64,000 nt of DNA, from assembly GCF_005938675.2 (NCBI RefSeq), contig NZ_VCCH02000024.1, forward strand, positions 34,929 through 98,928, in the 5' to 3' direction. A program made the translations under genes and the position numbers. Shown here piece after piece: positions 16,387 through 27,039 of the stretch (position 1 is the stretch's first letter; each line of letters starts with the position of its first letter). This DNA is from Mycobacterium sp. KBS0706 (GTDB lineage: Bacteria; Pseudomonadota; Alphaproteobacteria; DSM-16000; Inquilinaceae). The notes under the pieces were generated by a model, which searched no databases, was not told the origin of the DNA, and saw only the letters and a program-made list of their open reading frames with translations.

Positions 16387-16782
16387 ATGAGCAACGCCGT
16401 CACCGCCATACCCGCTGCCCCCGCCGCCGAGACGCTGGCCCATTTCCGCGCCCGGCTGGCCTTCGAGACCGACTGCTCCGACGTGCATGAGGCTCTGGCC
16501 TCCGGCGCCCCCGGCTTCGTGCTGGCCGAGGCGCGCGGGCCGAAGGCCTATGCCGCCGGCCACGTCCCCGGCGCGATCAACCTGCCGCACCGGACGATCA
16601 CCGCCGAGCGCATGGCCGAATGGCCGATGGACACGATGTTCGTGGTCTATTGCGCCGGACCGCATTGCAACGGCGCCGACCGCGCCGCGATCCGGCTGGC
16701 CGAGCTGGGCCGGCCGGTGAAGATCATGATCGGCGGCCTGACCGGCTGGCTGGACGAAGGCTTCACGCTGGAGCGGTCATAA
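16387..16782 (+). CDS. Rhodanese-like domain protein
   Basis: A 131-residue single-domain rhodanese homologue. It shows the [23 protein letters not shown] pattern in two parts (residues 47-58 and 59-68) and an active-site loop [10 protein letters not shown] with candidate catalytic Cys89. These proteins carry persulfide sulfur or act as sulfurtransferases in the cytoplasm. The start at ATG 16387 follows ACGGAGA. The substrate is unknown. Confidence 0.88.
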   Translation: MSNAVTAIPAAPAAETLAHFRARLAFETDCSDVHEALASGAPGFVLAEARGPKAYAAGHVPGAINLPHRTITAERMAEWPMDTMFVVYCAGPHCNGADRAAIRLAELGRPVKIMIGGLTGWLDEGFTLERS

Positions 16783-16852
16783 GCAACCCGGCCTTGGAAC
16801 CGTCGGCCCCGCCCTGTATGGTCGGGGCCGAGACCGCCGCGCCCGAGGCCCG

Positions 16853-17503
16853 ATGAAGACGCTGCCCGAATTCCCCAACCTCTTCATCCTCGACCACCCG
16901 CTGATCCAGCACAAGCTGTCGCACATGCGCGACAAGGGGCGGTCGACCAACGGATTCCGCCGCCTGCTGCGCGAGATCTCGCTGCTGATGGGCTATGAGA
17001 TCACCCGCGACCTGCCGATGACGACCGAGCGGATCGAGACGCCGCTGGAGGCCATGGACGCCCCGGTGCTGCTGGGCAAGAAGGTGGCGCTGGTGTCGAT
17101 CCTGCGCGCCGGGCTGGGCATGACCGAAGGGCTGATCGAGCTGATCCCCTCCGCCCGCCAGGGCCATATCGGCCTGTATCGCGACCACGACACCAAGATG
17201 CCGGTCGAATACCTGGTGAAGCTGCCGGAGCCGCAGGGCCGCATCTTCATCGCGGTCGACCCGATGCTGGCCACCGGCAATTCCGCGGTCCACGCCGTCG
17301 ACGTGCTGAACCGCCACGGCGTGCCGGACGAGCTGATCCGCTTCATGGCGCTGGTGGCGGTGCCGGAGGGCGTGCGCACCCTGCACGCCAGGCACCCCGA
17401 CGTGCGCATCTACACCGCAGCGCTGGACCGCGGCCTCGACGGCAACGCCTATATCCTCCCGGGCCTCGGCGATGCCGGGGACCGCATGTTCGGCACGAAG
17501 TGA
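16853..17503 (+). CDS. upp: Uracil phosphoribosyltransferase
   Basis: A 216-residue enzyme of full family length that makes UMP from uracil and PRPP for pyrimidine salvage. The PRPP-binding loop is [11 protein letters not shown] (about residues 135-145), and SILRAGLGM and the C-terminal [13 protein letters not shown] uracil-site block are intact. The stop overlaps a possible GTG of the DUF4170 gene, so the two are probably co-transcribed. Confidence 0.96.
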   Translation: MKTLPEFPNLFILDHPLIQHKLSHMRDKGRSTNGFRRLLREISLLMGYEITRDLPMTTERIETPLEAMDAPVLLGKKVALVSILRAGLGMTEGLIELIPSARQGHIGLYRDHDTKMPVEYLVKLPEPQGRIFIAVDPMLATGNSAVHAVDVLNRHGVPDELIRFMALVAVPEGVRTLHARHPDVRIYTAALDRGLDGNAYILPGLGDAGDRMFGTK

Positions 17504-17508
17504 ACCCC

Positions 17509-17751
17509 ATGACCGACCAGCCCAAGCAGCTTCTACACCTCGTCCTCGGCGGCGACCTCAAGGACCCGCGGAGCGTCGAATTCTCCGACCTGTCGAAGGT
17601 CGACATCGTCGGCGTGTTCCCGAACTACGCCGAAGCCTATGCCGCCTGGCGGGCCAAGGCCGCGGCCACGGTGGACGACGCCCAGAAGCGCTATTTCGTG
17701 GTGCATCTGCACCGGCTGCTGGACCCGTCGACCGACCACAGCAAGGATTGA
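17509..17751 (+). CDS. DUF4170 family protein
   Basis: An 80-residue soluble protein rich in charged residues, with the pattern LHLVLGGDL...VFPNYAEAYAAWRAKA...YFVVHLHRLLDP typical of the DUF4170 family, which is found mainly in alphaproteobacteria and has no known function. ATG 17509 is preferred; GTG 17500, overlapping the upp stop, is also possible. Its 3' end faces the ohrR gene. Confidence 0.8.
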   Translation: MTDQPKQLLHLVLGGDLKDPRSVEFSDLSKVDIVGVFPNYAEAYAAWRAKAAATVDDAQKRYFVVHLHRLLDPSTDHSKD

Positions 17752-17774
17752 GCTGACGGGCGGGCCCGCCGCCG

Positions 17775-18227
17775 TCAGGCGGCGGCGCTGGCCTGCAGCT
17801 GGTCGCGCACCGCCTGCAGCGCCCGCTGCAGCGCGCCTGCCGACTCCGGCGTCAGGCCGGAGGCGCAGCCAATGCCTTCGAACACCGTCGCCACCTCAGC
17901 CTGCATCGCCCGGCCGGCCGGGGTCAGGTGGATATGCACCACCCGCTCGTCGTCGCGGCTGCGGCGGCGCTCGACCAGCCCTGCCGATTCGAGCCGCTTC
18001 AGGAGCGGCGTCAGCGTGCCGGAATCGAGGAACAGCTGGTCGCCGATCGACTTCACGGCGAGGCCGTCCCGCTCCCACAGCACCAGCATCGCCAGATACT
18101 GCGGATAGGTCAGGCCTATCCGGTCCAGCAGCGGCTTGTACACGCGGTTGAAGGCGTGCGCCGTGGAATAGACGGCGAAGCACAGTTGGTCGGACAGGCG
18201 GTACGGGGCTTCCAGGGCGTCGGGCAT
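17775..18227 (-). CDS. ohrR: OhrR, organic-peroxide-sensing MarR repressor
   Basis: A 150-residue winged-helix MarR protein. It has the OhrR hallmark Cys16 in LSDQLCFAVYS, which reacts with organic hydroperoxides, and a second Cys at 121, placing it with the two-Cys type. The recognition region has DSGTLTPLLKRLE and RDDERVVHIHLT. It is divergent from ohr and should repress both genes through the palindromes between them. The start at 18227 follows GGGAG. Confidence 0.93.
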   Translation of the reverse strand: MPDALEAPYRLSDQLCFAVYSTAHAFNRVYKPLLDRIGLTYPQYLAMLVLWERDGLAVKSIGDQLFLDSGTLTPLLKRLESAGLVERRRSRDDERVVHIHLTPAGRAMQAEVATVFEGIGCASGLTPESAGALQRALQAVRDQLQASAAA

Positions 18228-18278
18228 CGCGGGATCTCCCCGGCTGGGGATGGTGGGCAATCCGACTCGATACCCCAG

Positions 18279-18291
18279 ACAATTGAATTGT
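18279..18291. promoter_or_regulatory. Palindromic OhrR operator candidate near ohrR
   Basis: Perfect inverted repeat ACAATTGAATTGT, of the AT-rich type expected for OhrR/MarR binding, lying 52 bases before the ohrR start in the divergent region. It resembles the second palindrome at 18340-18350. Confidence 0.6.
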
Positions 18292-18333
18292 GCACCATTC
18301 AATTTTGCATTGCCGCTCTCGTGTCATTTGCAT

Positions 18334-18356
18334 AGCGAGCAATTTAATTGTGCGCT
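18334..18356. promoter_or_regulatory. Palindromic OhrR operator candidate near ohr
   Basis: Core CAATTTAATTG (18340-18350) is a perfect palindrome, extended by AGCG and CGCT arms at 18334-18337 and 18353-18356. It lies about 55 bases upstream of ohr, where a promoter-overlapping OhrR site is expected. Confidence 0.6.
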
Positions 18357-18410
18357 ATCTAATTTCTCGCAAGCGGCGCCGCGCCGCTCCCAAAAAAGGC
18401 GAGACCGATC

Positions 18411-18833
18411 ATGAGCATTCTCTATCGCACCAAGGCCACTGCGACCGGCGGCCGCGACGGCCGCGCCACCAGCGAGGACGGCAAGCTGTCCGTCGCCCTG
18501 ACCACGCCGAAGGAGCTGGGCGGCCAGGGCGGCGACGCCACCAACCCCGAGCAGCTGTTCGCCGCCGGCTATTCCGCCTGCTTCCTGAGCGCGCTGAAAT
18601 TCGTCGCCGGCCAGGCCAAGGTGAAGATCGCGCCGGAGAGCACCGTGACCGCCGATGTCGGCGTCGGCCCGCGCGACGACGGCCAGGGCTTCGGCCTGGA
18701 TGTCGGCCTGACCATCGCCCTGCCGGGGTTGGAGCGCGCCGTTGCCGAGGACCTGGTCGCCCGCGCCCATGTCGTCTGCCCCTATTCGCACGCCACGAGC
18801 GGCACCCTGAATGTCCGCCTCACCATCGCCTGA
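18411..18833 (+). CDS. ohr: Organic hydroperoxide resistance protein Ohr
   Basis: A 140-residue thiol peroxidase of the Ohr/OsmC family that reduces organic hydroperoxides. Both catalytic cysteines are present, C57 (GYSACFLSA) and C123 (HVVCPYSHAT), and the spacing fits Ohr rather than OsmC. It is divergent from ohrR with two operator-like palindromes in the gap, so peroxide induction is expected. The secreted hydrolase gene follows on the same strand. Confidence 0.95.
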   Translation: MSILYRTKATATGGRDGRATSEDGKLSVALTTPKELGGQGGDATNPEQLFAAGYSACFLSALKFVAGQAKVKIAPESTVTADVGVGPRDDGQGFGLDVGLTIALPGLERAVAEDLVARAHVVCPYSHATSGTLNVRLTIA

Positions 18834-18891
18834 TCCCGCGACAGGGCCGGCGATGCGGCCGGCCCCACCCCAAGCGCCCGGAGTTTCCCCC

Positions 18892-19662
18892 ATGAGCGTT
18901 TCCGCGAAGGCCCTGGCCCTGGCGGCCGTCGCCGCCCTGTCGCTCGGCATGGCCCAGGCCGCCGAGGCGGCGCCTGCCGGCGTCAAGAACATCGTCCTGG
19001 TGCACGGCGCCTTTGCCGACGGCTCCGGCTGGGCCGGCGTGGTCGCCGCCCTGCAGGCCAAGGGCTATCACGTCACCGCGGTGCAGAACCCGCTGACCTC
19101 CCTCGCCGACGACGTCGCCGCCACCAAGCGGGTGCTGGCGCAGCAGGACGGCCCGACGCTGCTGGTCGGCCATTCCTGGGGCGGGGTGGTCATCACCCAG
19201 GTCGAGGACCCGAAGGTGGCCGGGCTGGTCTATGTCGCCGCCCTGGCGCCGGATGTCGGCGAATCCGCGGCCGATGTGTTCAAGAACAAGCCGGCGGCGG
19301 TCGAGGCCGACGCCATCCAGCCGGGCCCGGACGGCTTCGCCACCATCCCGGCCGACCGCTTCCACAGCTCCTTTGCCGCCGATTCCACCCCGGCGCAGGC
19401 GGCGGTGATGGCCGCCACCCAGGGCCCGATCGCCGCCGCGGCCTTCGGTGAGAAGGTCACCACCGCGGCCTGGAAGACGCTGCCCTCCTGGTTCCTGGTG
19501 TCGACCGCGGACCGGGTGATCAACCCGGACCTGCAGCGCTGGGAGGCCGAGCGCATCGGCGCCCATGCGGTGTCGGTGACCGGCAGCCATACCGCGTTCG
19601 TCGCCCACCCCGCGGTGGTCGCCAAGGCGCTCGAGGATGCGGCCGCCTCGCTCAAGCGCTGA
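18892..19662 (+). CDS. Exported alpha/beta hydrolase
   Basis: A 256-residue protein with a signal peptide (cleavage near residue 27) and an alpha/beta hydrolase fold. It has the oxyanion-region VLVHGAFADGSGW, the nucleophile elbow GHSWGG with Ser95, and a late His233 in GSHTAFVAHP. It resembles the plant-esterase-like hydrolases often seen beside ohr in proteobacteria. The substrate is unknown. It lies 58 bases after ohr and may share its promoter. ATG 18892 starts the signal peptide. Confidence 0.85.
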   Translation: MSVSAKALALAAVAALSLGMAQAAEAAPAGVKNIVLVHGAFADGSGWAGVVAALQAKGYHVTAVQNPLTSLADDVAATKRVLAQQDGPTLLVGHSWGGVVITQVEDPKVAGLVYVAALAPDVGESAADVFKNKPAAVEADAIQPGPDGFATIPADRFHSSFAADSTPAQAAVMAATQGPIAAAAFGEKVTTAAWKTLPSWFLVSTADRVINPDLQRWEAERIGAHAVSVTGSHTAFVAHPAVVAKALEDAAASLKR

Positions 19663-19678
19663 CCGCGGCCTGACCGGG

Positions 19679-19713
19679 AGCCCGCCCGTGGCATTGCGCC
19701 GCGGGCGGGCTTT
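19679..19713 (+). terminator. Rho-independent terminator after the hydrolase gene
   Basis: Stem AGCCCGCCCG (19679-19688) pairs with CGGGCGGGCT (19702-19711), followed by a short T run. It closes the ohr-hydrolase unit before the GNAT gene. Confidence 0.6.
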
Positions 19714-19729
19714 CCGCTACCAGGAATGG

Positions 19730-20290
19730 ATGACCGTCGCCCTGATCGCCCCGTCCCTGGACCGCCTGCCCGGATTTGCCGACGCGCTGCGCCGCGGCTG
19801 GTCGCCCGACACTGTCCGCAAGGAGGCGGCGGCGCGCGAGCAGCTGGAGCGGATCGCACAGGACCCGGCCGGCTTCGTCGCCGGGCTGGACGACCCCGAG
19901 GCCCGCGGCGGCCCGATCCCGCTGCCGGACGGCAGCACCGTGCCGCGGCTGCCCGGCTTTTACCGCTGGCTGTGGGACGGCGAATTCTGCGGCAGCTTCG
20001 GCTTCCGCTGGCAGCCTGGCACCGCCGCCCTGCCGCCGCATGTGCTGGGCCATATCGGCTACAGCGTCGTGCCGTGGAAGCAGAGCCGCGGCTACGCCAC
20101 CCGCGGCCTGGCGCTGCTGCTGCCCGAGGTGCGGGCGCAGGGCCTGGCCCATGTCGAGCTGACCACCGATCCCGACAACCTCGCTTCGCAGCGGGTGATC
20201 CTGGCCAATGGCGGCCGGCTGGTCGAACGCTTCCGCAAGGCCGAGGCTTATGGCGGCGCCGAATCGCTGCGCTGGCGCATCGACCTCTGA
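19730..20290 (+). CDS. GNAT family N-acetyltransferase
   Basis: A 186-residue protein with GNAT features: GHIGYSVVPWKQSRGYATRGLALLL, given here in parts at about residues 105-130, carries the acetyl-CoA pyrophosphate-binding RGYATRG loop, followed by VELTTDPDNLASQRVI, the usual motif B region. It probably acetylates a small molecule or a protein N-terminus; the substrate cannot be told. ATG 19730 follows CCAGGA. An N-terminally longer frame exists but covers the terminator. Confidence 0.85.
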   Translation: MTVALIAPSLDRLPGFADALRRGWSPDTVRKEAAAREQLERIAQDPAGFVAGLDDPEARGGPIPLPDGSTVPRLPGFYRWLWDGEFCGSFGFRWQPGTAALPPHVLGHIGYSVVPWKQSRGYATRGLALLLPEVRAQGLAHVELTTDPDNLASQRVILANGGRLVERFRKAEAYGGAESLRWRIDL

Positions 20291-20363
20291 CCGTCTTTCA
20301 GTGAGGAAGGCTTTGCCGTAGACCGGGCGGCAACTCGTCCCGGCGATTCGGAAAGGAACCGGC

Positions 20364-21551
20364 ATGGCGGTTCGCGGCAACAGACCTTCCTCCGCCCTGC
20401 TGGTGCGGCCGGTGCTGGGCCTCGCGCTCGGCGCCAGCACCCTGCCGCTGCTGCATGCCGGAGTACTTCCGGCGATCGGGCCGGCGCTGCAGGCCCAGGC
20501 CGGCGCCTCCGGGCTGGTGACAGCCGAGTCGCTGCTGGCACTGCTGCCCTTCCTCGGCTGGGCCGCCCTCGCCCGGCGCGGCGGCGAGCGCCCGCCGATC
20601 ATCGCCGGCGGCGTGCTGGTGGCTGCTGCGCTGGCCGGGTTCCTGGCCCTGCTGAGCCGGCCGCTGGAGCCCGGCGATCCCATCCTGCTTCCCAGCCTGC
20701 TGTGGATCGCCGCGGTGGCCGGCGCCGCTGGGCTGGTGGTCGGCAACCATCTGCATCTGATCCGGCTGGGCGCCGGGTCGGGCGGCCGCATCACCGTGAT
20801 CGCGGTCGCGGCGGCGACGCTGTTCGGACCGATCCTGGGCAACGCCGTCGCGGTGGTGCTGACGCCGGCCACCGGAGCGCTGGCGATCCCGCTCGGCCCC
20901 TACCTGTTCTGGGCAGCGATGGCCGCCGCCCTGGCCTTCGTCACCTGGCGCAGCACGACCGCCGCGGCACCGGCAGCCTCGACCCATGCCGCGCCGGCCG
21001 CGGTCGCTGCTGCGGCGCTGGGGCTGGTGCTGCTGCTGGCACCGATCGTCTGGCTGAACGCCATCCGCTTGCCGCTCCTGGTCCATGTCGCCACCGTGGC
21101 CGGCGGGTCGGTGTCCGACCTGATCGGCCAGGTCTCGCTGATCGGCTATCTGGCGGTCGCCGTGGTGCTGATGGCGGCGGCGCTTCATACGGGACTCGGC
21201 CTGCCGGTTGCCGGCCCGCTGGCCGCGGCCATCGTGCTGTGGACCCTCTATGGCCTCGACGTCCGGGTGCCGGTGTCGCTGGCCTGGGGTGTCAGCAGCG
21301 ATCCTGCCTATGCCCTGGCCATGCTGGCCGGCTTCGCCGCCATCCTCGGACGCGGTGCCGGGCCGCTGCGGGTCGGGATCGCCTGGACCGCGCTGCAGCT
21401 GGCGGCCGTGCTGGGCAATCGCGGCGGCGTGGAGTGGTTCCGGTCCAACCAGTTCGTCGTCACCGACGGCATGCAATGGACCGGCATCGGCATGGCGGTG
21501 CTGGGCGCGCTGGCCCTGGCCGGCATCATCCTGGCCCGTCGCGCACCATAA
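20364..21551 (+). CDS. Polytopic membrane protein, MFS-like
   Basis: A 395-residue, very hydrophobic protein with about 10-12 predicted transmembrane segments and short loops. I see no clear MFS signature motif and do not recognise the family with certainty; a transporter role is the most likely guess. ATG 20364 follows GGAAAGGAA. It is transcribed alone after the GNAT gene and ends at a strong inverted repeat. Confidence 0.6.
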   Translation: MAVRGNRPSSALLVRPVLGLALGASTLPLLHAGVLPAIGPALQAQAGASGLVTAESLLALLPFLGWAALARRGGERPPIIAGGVLVAAALAGFLALLSRPLEPGDPILLPSLLWIAAVAGAAGLVVGNHLHLIRLGAGSGGRITVIAVAAATLFGPILGNAVAVVLTPATGALAIPLGPYLFWAAMAAALAFVTWRSTTAAAPAASTHAAPAAVAAAALGLVLLLAPIVWLNAIRLPLLVHVATVAGGSVSDLIGQVSLIGYLAVAVVLMAAALHTGLGLPVAGPLAAAIVLWTLYGLDVRVPVSLAWGVSSDPAYALAMLAGFAAILGRGAGPLRVGIAWTALQLAAVLGNRGGVEWFRSNQFVVTDGMQWTGIGMAVLGALALAGIILARRAP

Positions 21552-21553
21552 AA

Positions 21554-21584
21554 GAAGCCTCCGGAGCGAGGCTCCGGAGGCTTC
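21554..21584. terminator. Strong intrinsic hairpin 3' of the MFS-like gene
   Basis: A perfect 14-bp stem, GAAGCCTCCGGAGC (21554-21567) with its complement at 21571-21584, loop GAG. There is a T-rich tail only on the minus strand (TTTTATGG after the stem), so it may stop leftward transcription and act weakly on the rightward gene. Confidence 0.65.
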
Positions 21585-21794
21585 AAGTGTAGATCGGGCC
21601 GGAGGAACGCCAGCCAGGGACCGGCCCGATCGTCGACGGATCGACGGCTTTCACGATGGCGTCGGCTAGGTCGTCCAGCCCGCCCGATCCGTGATCTCAT
21701 GAACGATCGCAATCTCGAACAGCGACTGCAAATCATTCGCAATCTCAAGATAGAGCTTTGCCGGACGAATGCAAGCGGAATTGCCAGAGATGGC

Positions 21795-21828
21795 AAAAGC
21801 CGGCCGCGGCACGGGGCCGCAGCCGGCT
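21795..21828 (-). terminator. Rho-independent terminator after the Tyr/Pro-rich gene pair
   Basis: On the minus strand, a 13-bp stem (21828-21816 with 21810-21798, one wobble) is followed by TTTTGCC. It lies directly after the stop of the 21836-22171 gene. Confidence 0.75.
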
Positions 21829-21835
21829 GAAGCGC

Positions 21836-22171
21836 TCAATCGAAGCGCAGCGGGATGTTGATGGTGATCCCCGGGTTCGGCGCCACATAGACCGGGGAAG
21901 GCGGCGCGACATAGACCGGCTGCGGGCGCCGCACATAGTAGGCCGGCGGGTCGTCATAGATCACCACCCGGTCGCGTTGCGGCCGGTAGTAGTAGTAAGG
22001 CGGCGGCCCTTCCCGCCAATACCGGTGGCGATGCTCGCGCCAGTGGCCGCCGTCGTCGTCATCATCGTCGTCATCCGCCAGCGCCGCCGCCGGGTGCAGC
22101 AGCAGGGTCGGGGCGGCGGCGGTCAAAGCGAGCAGCGCCAGGAGCGACAGGCGCGCCAGGGACTGTTTCAT
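21836..22171 (-). CDS. Secreted Asp/Tyr/Pro-rich protein, paralogue of its neighbour
   Basis: An 111-residue exported protein: signal peptide (about 1-32), then a run of eight Asp, a His/Arg/Trp-rich stretch (GGHWREHRHRYWREG), a PPPYYYY segment and Tyr-Pro-Val repeats. The C-terminus, YVAP.PGI..NIPLRFD, is shared almost exactly with the protein encoded at 22180-22527. The Asp run and His cluster could bind metal. I do not know a function. The two genes are 8 bases apart and are followed by a terminator. Confidence 0.7.
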   Translation of the reverse strand: MKQSLARLSLLALLALTAAAPTLLLHPAAALADDDDDDDDGGHWREHRHRYWREGPPPYYYYRPQRDRVVIYDDPPAYYVRRPQPVYVAPPSPVYVAPNPGITINIPLRFD

Positions 22172-22179
22172 GCCGGGCC

Positions 22180-22527
22180 TCAGTCGAAGCGCAGCGGGAT
22201 GTTGACCGAGATGCCCGGGGTCGGCGCCACATAGACCGGGGGCGGCGGCGCGTAGTAGGCCGGCGGCCGCTCGACATAGACCGGCGGGCGCTCGTAGTAG
22301 ACCGGCGGCCGCTCATAGTAGACCCGAGGCCGCTCGTAGTAGTACCGCGGGCGCGGCTGCACTACCACCACGTCCGGGCGGCGGTCGTAGTAGTAGCCGT
22401 GGTCGCGCCACGGCGGCCCCCAGCCGCGATGCTTCTTCCAGCTGTCGGCGAAGGCTGGGGTCGACACCGCCAGCGTGACCGCGACGGCGGCCAGTGCACC
22501 AGCCAGGATGCGGCGAGTCGAGATCAT
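22180..22527 (-). CDS. Secreted Tyr/Pro-rich repeat protein, paralogue of its neighbour
   Basis: A 115-residue exported protein with a signal peptide (about 1-27), an aromatic/basic segment (WKKHRGWGPPWRDHGYYYDRR) and tandem units of the type YYERPPV/YVERPPA (about residues 60-90). It ends in PVYVAPTPGISVNIPLRFD, the C-terminal motif shared with the 21836-22171 protein. The two look like a tandem duplication with diverged middles. Repetitive Tyr/Pro sequences suggest a structural or surface-associated envelope protein. Function is unknown. Confidence 0.7.
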   Translation of the reverse strand: MISTRRILAGALAAVAVTLAVSTPAFADSWKKHRGWGPPWRDHGYYYDRRPDVVVVQPRPRYYYERPRVYYERPPVYYERPPVYVERPPAYYAPPPPVYVAPTPGISVNIPLRFD

Positions 22528-22623
22528 ACGGTCCTATCCTTCTGCTGCCGGGCGGCCCATCGGGCCGGACCCACCAACTCAGACCTCACAACGCACGACC
22601 CGGTTGCTTCGATCCGTCGGCAA

Positions 22624-23883
22624 TCAGGGCATTTTCGTGGCACGACCTGGAATATCGGCCGGCGGCGGCTCCCAGCCGAAGACGCTGCGGCCGCCATAGT
22701 CGTGCGACCGCCGGCGCTCGATCGCGATGTGCTCCGGCAGGGTCGGGCCGGTGGCGTGGCGCTCGACCCGCCGGGCCTGGTCGTCGAGGCGTCGGATCGC
22801 GTCCAGCCGCTCGTCATTGCCCAGCTTCGCCTGGGCGACGGCGGCTTTCAGCACAGCGATGGTCTTGTCGTAGACCAGGGTCGGCACCGGATAGGGGTGG
22901 CGATCCTTGCCGCCATGGGCCAGCGAGAACCGCCCCGGATCGGCGAAGCGGCAGGGCGCGCCATGCACCACCTCCGCCACCATGGCCAGCGAATGCACGG
23001 TGCGGGCGCCGACGCCCGGCACCAGCAGCAGCTCCGAGAAATCCTCCGGCGCCCGGTCCGCCGCCGCGCTCAGCGCCCCGTGCAGCCGGCGCAGGATCAC
23101 GTCCTTGGGCCGGACGTCGTGATGCGCCGGCATCACCAGATGCGGCAGCGACGGCTGCTTCGGCGGCGGGACCCGGCCCCCCAGCGCCGCGACCTCACCG
23201 GTGATGCGGTCGGGGCCGAGATCGCGCAGCAGGTCGAGTTGGCGGTGGCGCGAAGCCGCGGCCCGCCGGTCGGTCAAATTGACGATCACGCCCTGGCCGG
23301 GCCCCTCGATCGCCGTGTGCGGGGCCTCGACGAAGCTCTTCAGGTCCTCGGAGCACCAGTGGTAGCGGCGGGCCAGGCGGCTGTCGCCGTTCATGCCCTG
23401 CTGCACCACCACCCAGCGCGCGTCATCGGCGACGATGAAGCCGTGCAGATACAGGTCGAAGCCGTCCTGCACCGCGGCGCTGTCGACCTTGGCGACCAGC
23501 CGGCTGGCCTTGGCCAACGCCCCGCCGTCGAAGCCGACGCGCTGGCCGATCGCCACCAGCTCCGCCGGCGTCTGCCGGGAATGCGACCCGCGGCCGCCGC
23601 AGACATGCAGGCCGAGTTCGCCCGCCATCGGCTGCAGGCCGCGCTTTAGCGCGCCGATCACGCTGGTGGTGATGCCGGAGGAATGCCAGTCCATGCCCAT
23701 CACGGCGCCGAAGGACTGGAACCAGAAGGGGTGCGCCAAGCGGCGCAGGAACTCCTCGCGGCCGTAATGGTGGATGATCGCCTCGGCGATCACCGCGCCC
23801 AGCCGGGCCATGCGCCGGCCGAGCCAGGCGGGCACCCGGCCGTGATGCAGGGGCAGATCGGCACTGCCGGCCCGTTTCGCCAC
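22624..23883 (-). CDS. DUF763 family protein
   Basis: A 419-residue protein starting at GTG 23883 behind a clear GGAGGA. The N-terminus GSADLPLHHGRVPAWL and the block PHTAIEGPGQGVIVNLTDRRAAASR match the DUF763 family, and LLLVPGVGARTVHSLAMVAEVVHG looks like a helix-hairpin-helix, suggesting DNA contact. The family is widespread in bacteria and archaea and has no proven function. It is encoded upstream of the Tyr/Pro-rich pair on the same strand, about 100 bases away. Confidence 0.88.
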   Translation of the reverse strand: MAKRAGSADLPLHHGRVPAWLGRRMARLGAVIAEAIIHHYGREEFLRRLAHPFWFQSFGAVMGMDWHSSGITTSVIGALKRGLQPMAGELGLHVCGGRGSHSRQTPAELVAIGQRVGFDGGALAKASRLVAKVDSAAVQDGFDLYLHGFIVADDARWVVVQQGMNGDSRLARRYHWCSEDLKSFVEAPHTAIEGPGQGVIVNLTDRRAAASRHRQLDLLRDLGPDRITGEVAALGGRVPPPKQPSLPHLVMPAHHDVRPKDVILRRLHGALSAAADRAPEDFSELLLVPGVGARTVHSLAMVAEVVHGAPCRFADPGRFSLAHGGKDRHPYPVPTLVYDKTIAVLKAAVAQAKLGNDERLDAIRRLDDQARRVERHATGPTLPEHIAIERRRSHDYGGRSVFGWEPPPADIPGRATKMP

Positions 23884-23968
23884 GGATCCTCCGGAACAAA
23901 GATGGAACGATCCTAGCGCAAAGTCCGGAGATCCGCCACATCACCGGCGAGGGCTGATCGGCCCTTGT

Positions 23969-24175
23969 CTAGTAGCCGCCGCCTCCGCCGTTCATGCCGC
24001 CCTCGTTGCCGCCGGAACTGGAGCCGCCTGTGGTGGTCGCGGACGGCATCCGATTGGGGCCGTGGCACTCGCCGGCGGCGAGCCCCAGGAGCAGGGCGAC
24101 GAGGAGACCGATACGAAGGCCGGGCCGAAGACGAGACGAAGTCAGAGGAGCATGCGCCATGGCAGTAACTCCCAT
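23969..24175 (-). CDS. Small exported Gly/Ser-rich hypothetical protein
   Basis: A 68-residue reading frame with a hydrophobic N-terminal segment (GLLVALLLGLAAG), a single Cys just after it (GECHGPNRM) and a Gly/Ser/Asn-rich tail ending GGGGGY. The Cys context is not a good lipobox because the residue before Cys is Glu. ATG 24160 (MAHAPL) is an alternative start. Composition supports a small exported protein, but I recognise no family. Confidence 0.45.
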   Translation of the reverse strand: MGVTAMAHAPLTSSRLRPGLRIGLLVALLLGLAAGECHGPNRMPSATTTGGSSSGGNEGGMNGGGGGY

Positions 24176-24244
24176 TCGGTCGGAAACCGGGATGTCTCCG
24201 GTTCGCCCGGCTGCGGCCGAAGGTTACGCCGCCACGGCCCGCCC

Positions 24245-24790
24245 CTATGCCGGCGCGGGCGGCCAGGTGAGCGAATTGCGGAGCCGGATCCCACTCACCT
24301 GCAGGCTGCTGTCGCACAGCGCGGCGAGCGGGGCCAAGGAGTCGACGATGCGGAGGTCGACGCCGCGCCGGGCCAGCTCGCCGTCGAGCCCGGCCAGGGC
24401 AACACGGCCGAGCGGCACGACCGGCGCCTCGGACACCCACATCCCGGCATCCTCGAGGCTGCGGAAGGTCGCGGGCGGCAGTTCGTAGCGGTGGATCTTG
24501 GCGGAGCGCAGCCGGTCGATCCACACGGCCTCGACGAAAGCGACTACGCGGGGGTCGCCGGGCCCCAGCCACAGCGCCCGATCCGCCGGCGACGTCTCCG
24601 CTGTCGCCCAGGCCAGGATCCGGGGGCAGTCTCGCGGAAACAGGTAAAGCATCTGATGGACGTCATCGATCGCCCAAACCAGAGGCCCGTTCAACCAGTC
24701 CTGACCGGCCGCGCGGACCGACGGCACGCGCACCGGCCGCGGCTCGAACCGTTCGATCGCGGGATTGTCGCTGAAATGGAACAGCCGCAC
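24245..24790 (-). CDS. DUF6886-like hypothetical protein
   Basis: A 181-residue cytoplasmic protein beginning MRLFHFSDNPAIERFEPRP with VWAIDDVHQMLYLFPRDCPRI soon after. This N-terminal pattern is shared by a bacterial family annotated as DUF6886. The domain occupies nearly the whole length. Function is unknown; the family assignment is from memory of the pattern. It starts 19 bases after the mutase stop on the same strand. Confidence 0.65.
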   Translation of the reverse strand: MRLFHFSDNPAIERFEPRPVRVPSVRAAGQDWLNGPLVWAIDDVHQMLYLFPRDCPRILAWATAETSPADRALWLGPGDPRVVAFVEAVWIDRLRSAKIHRYELPPATFRSLEDAGMWVSEAPVVPLGRVALAGLDGELARRGVDLRIVDSLAPLAALCDSSLQVSGIRLRNSLTWPPAPA

Positions 24791-24809
24791 GACCGCCTCG
24801 CCGGAGACC

Positions 24810-26963
<2,154 letters not shown>

Positions 26964-27039
26964 GGCGGCATTCCTCCTGTCACGGAGGCGAGTATAGGAG
27001 CGGTGCCGGCCGCGGTCACGCGGCGCGCACGATTCTTTC

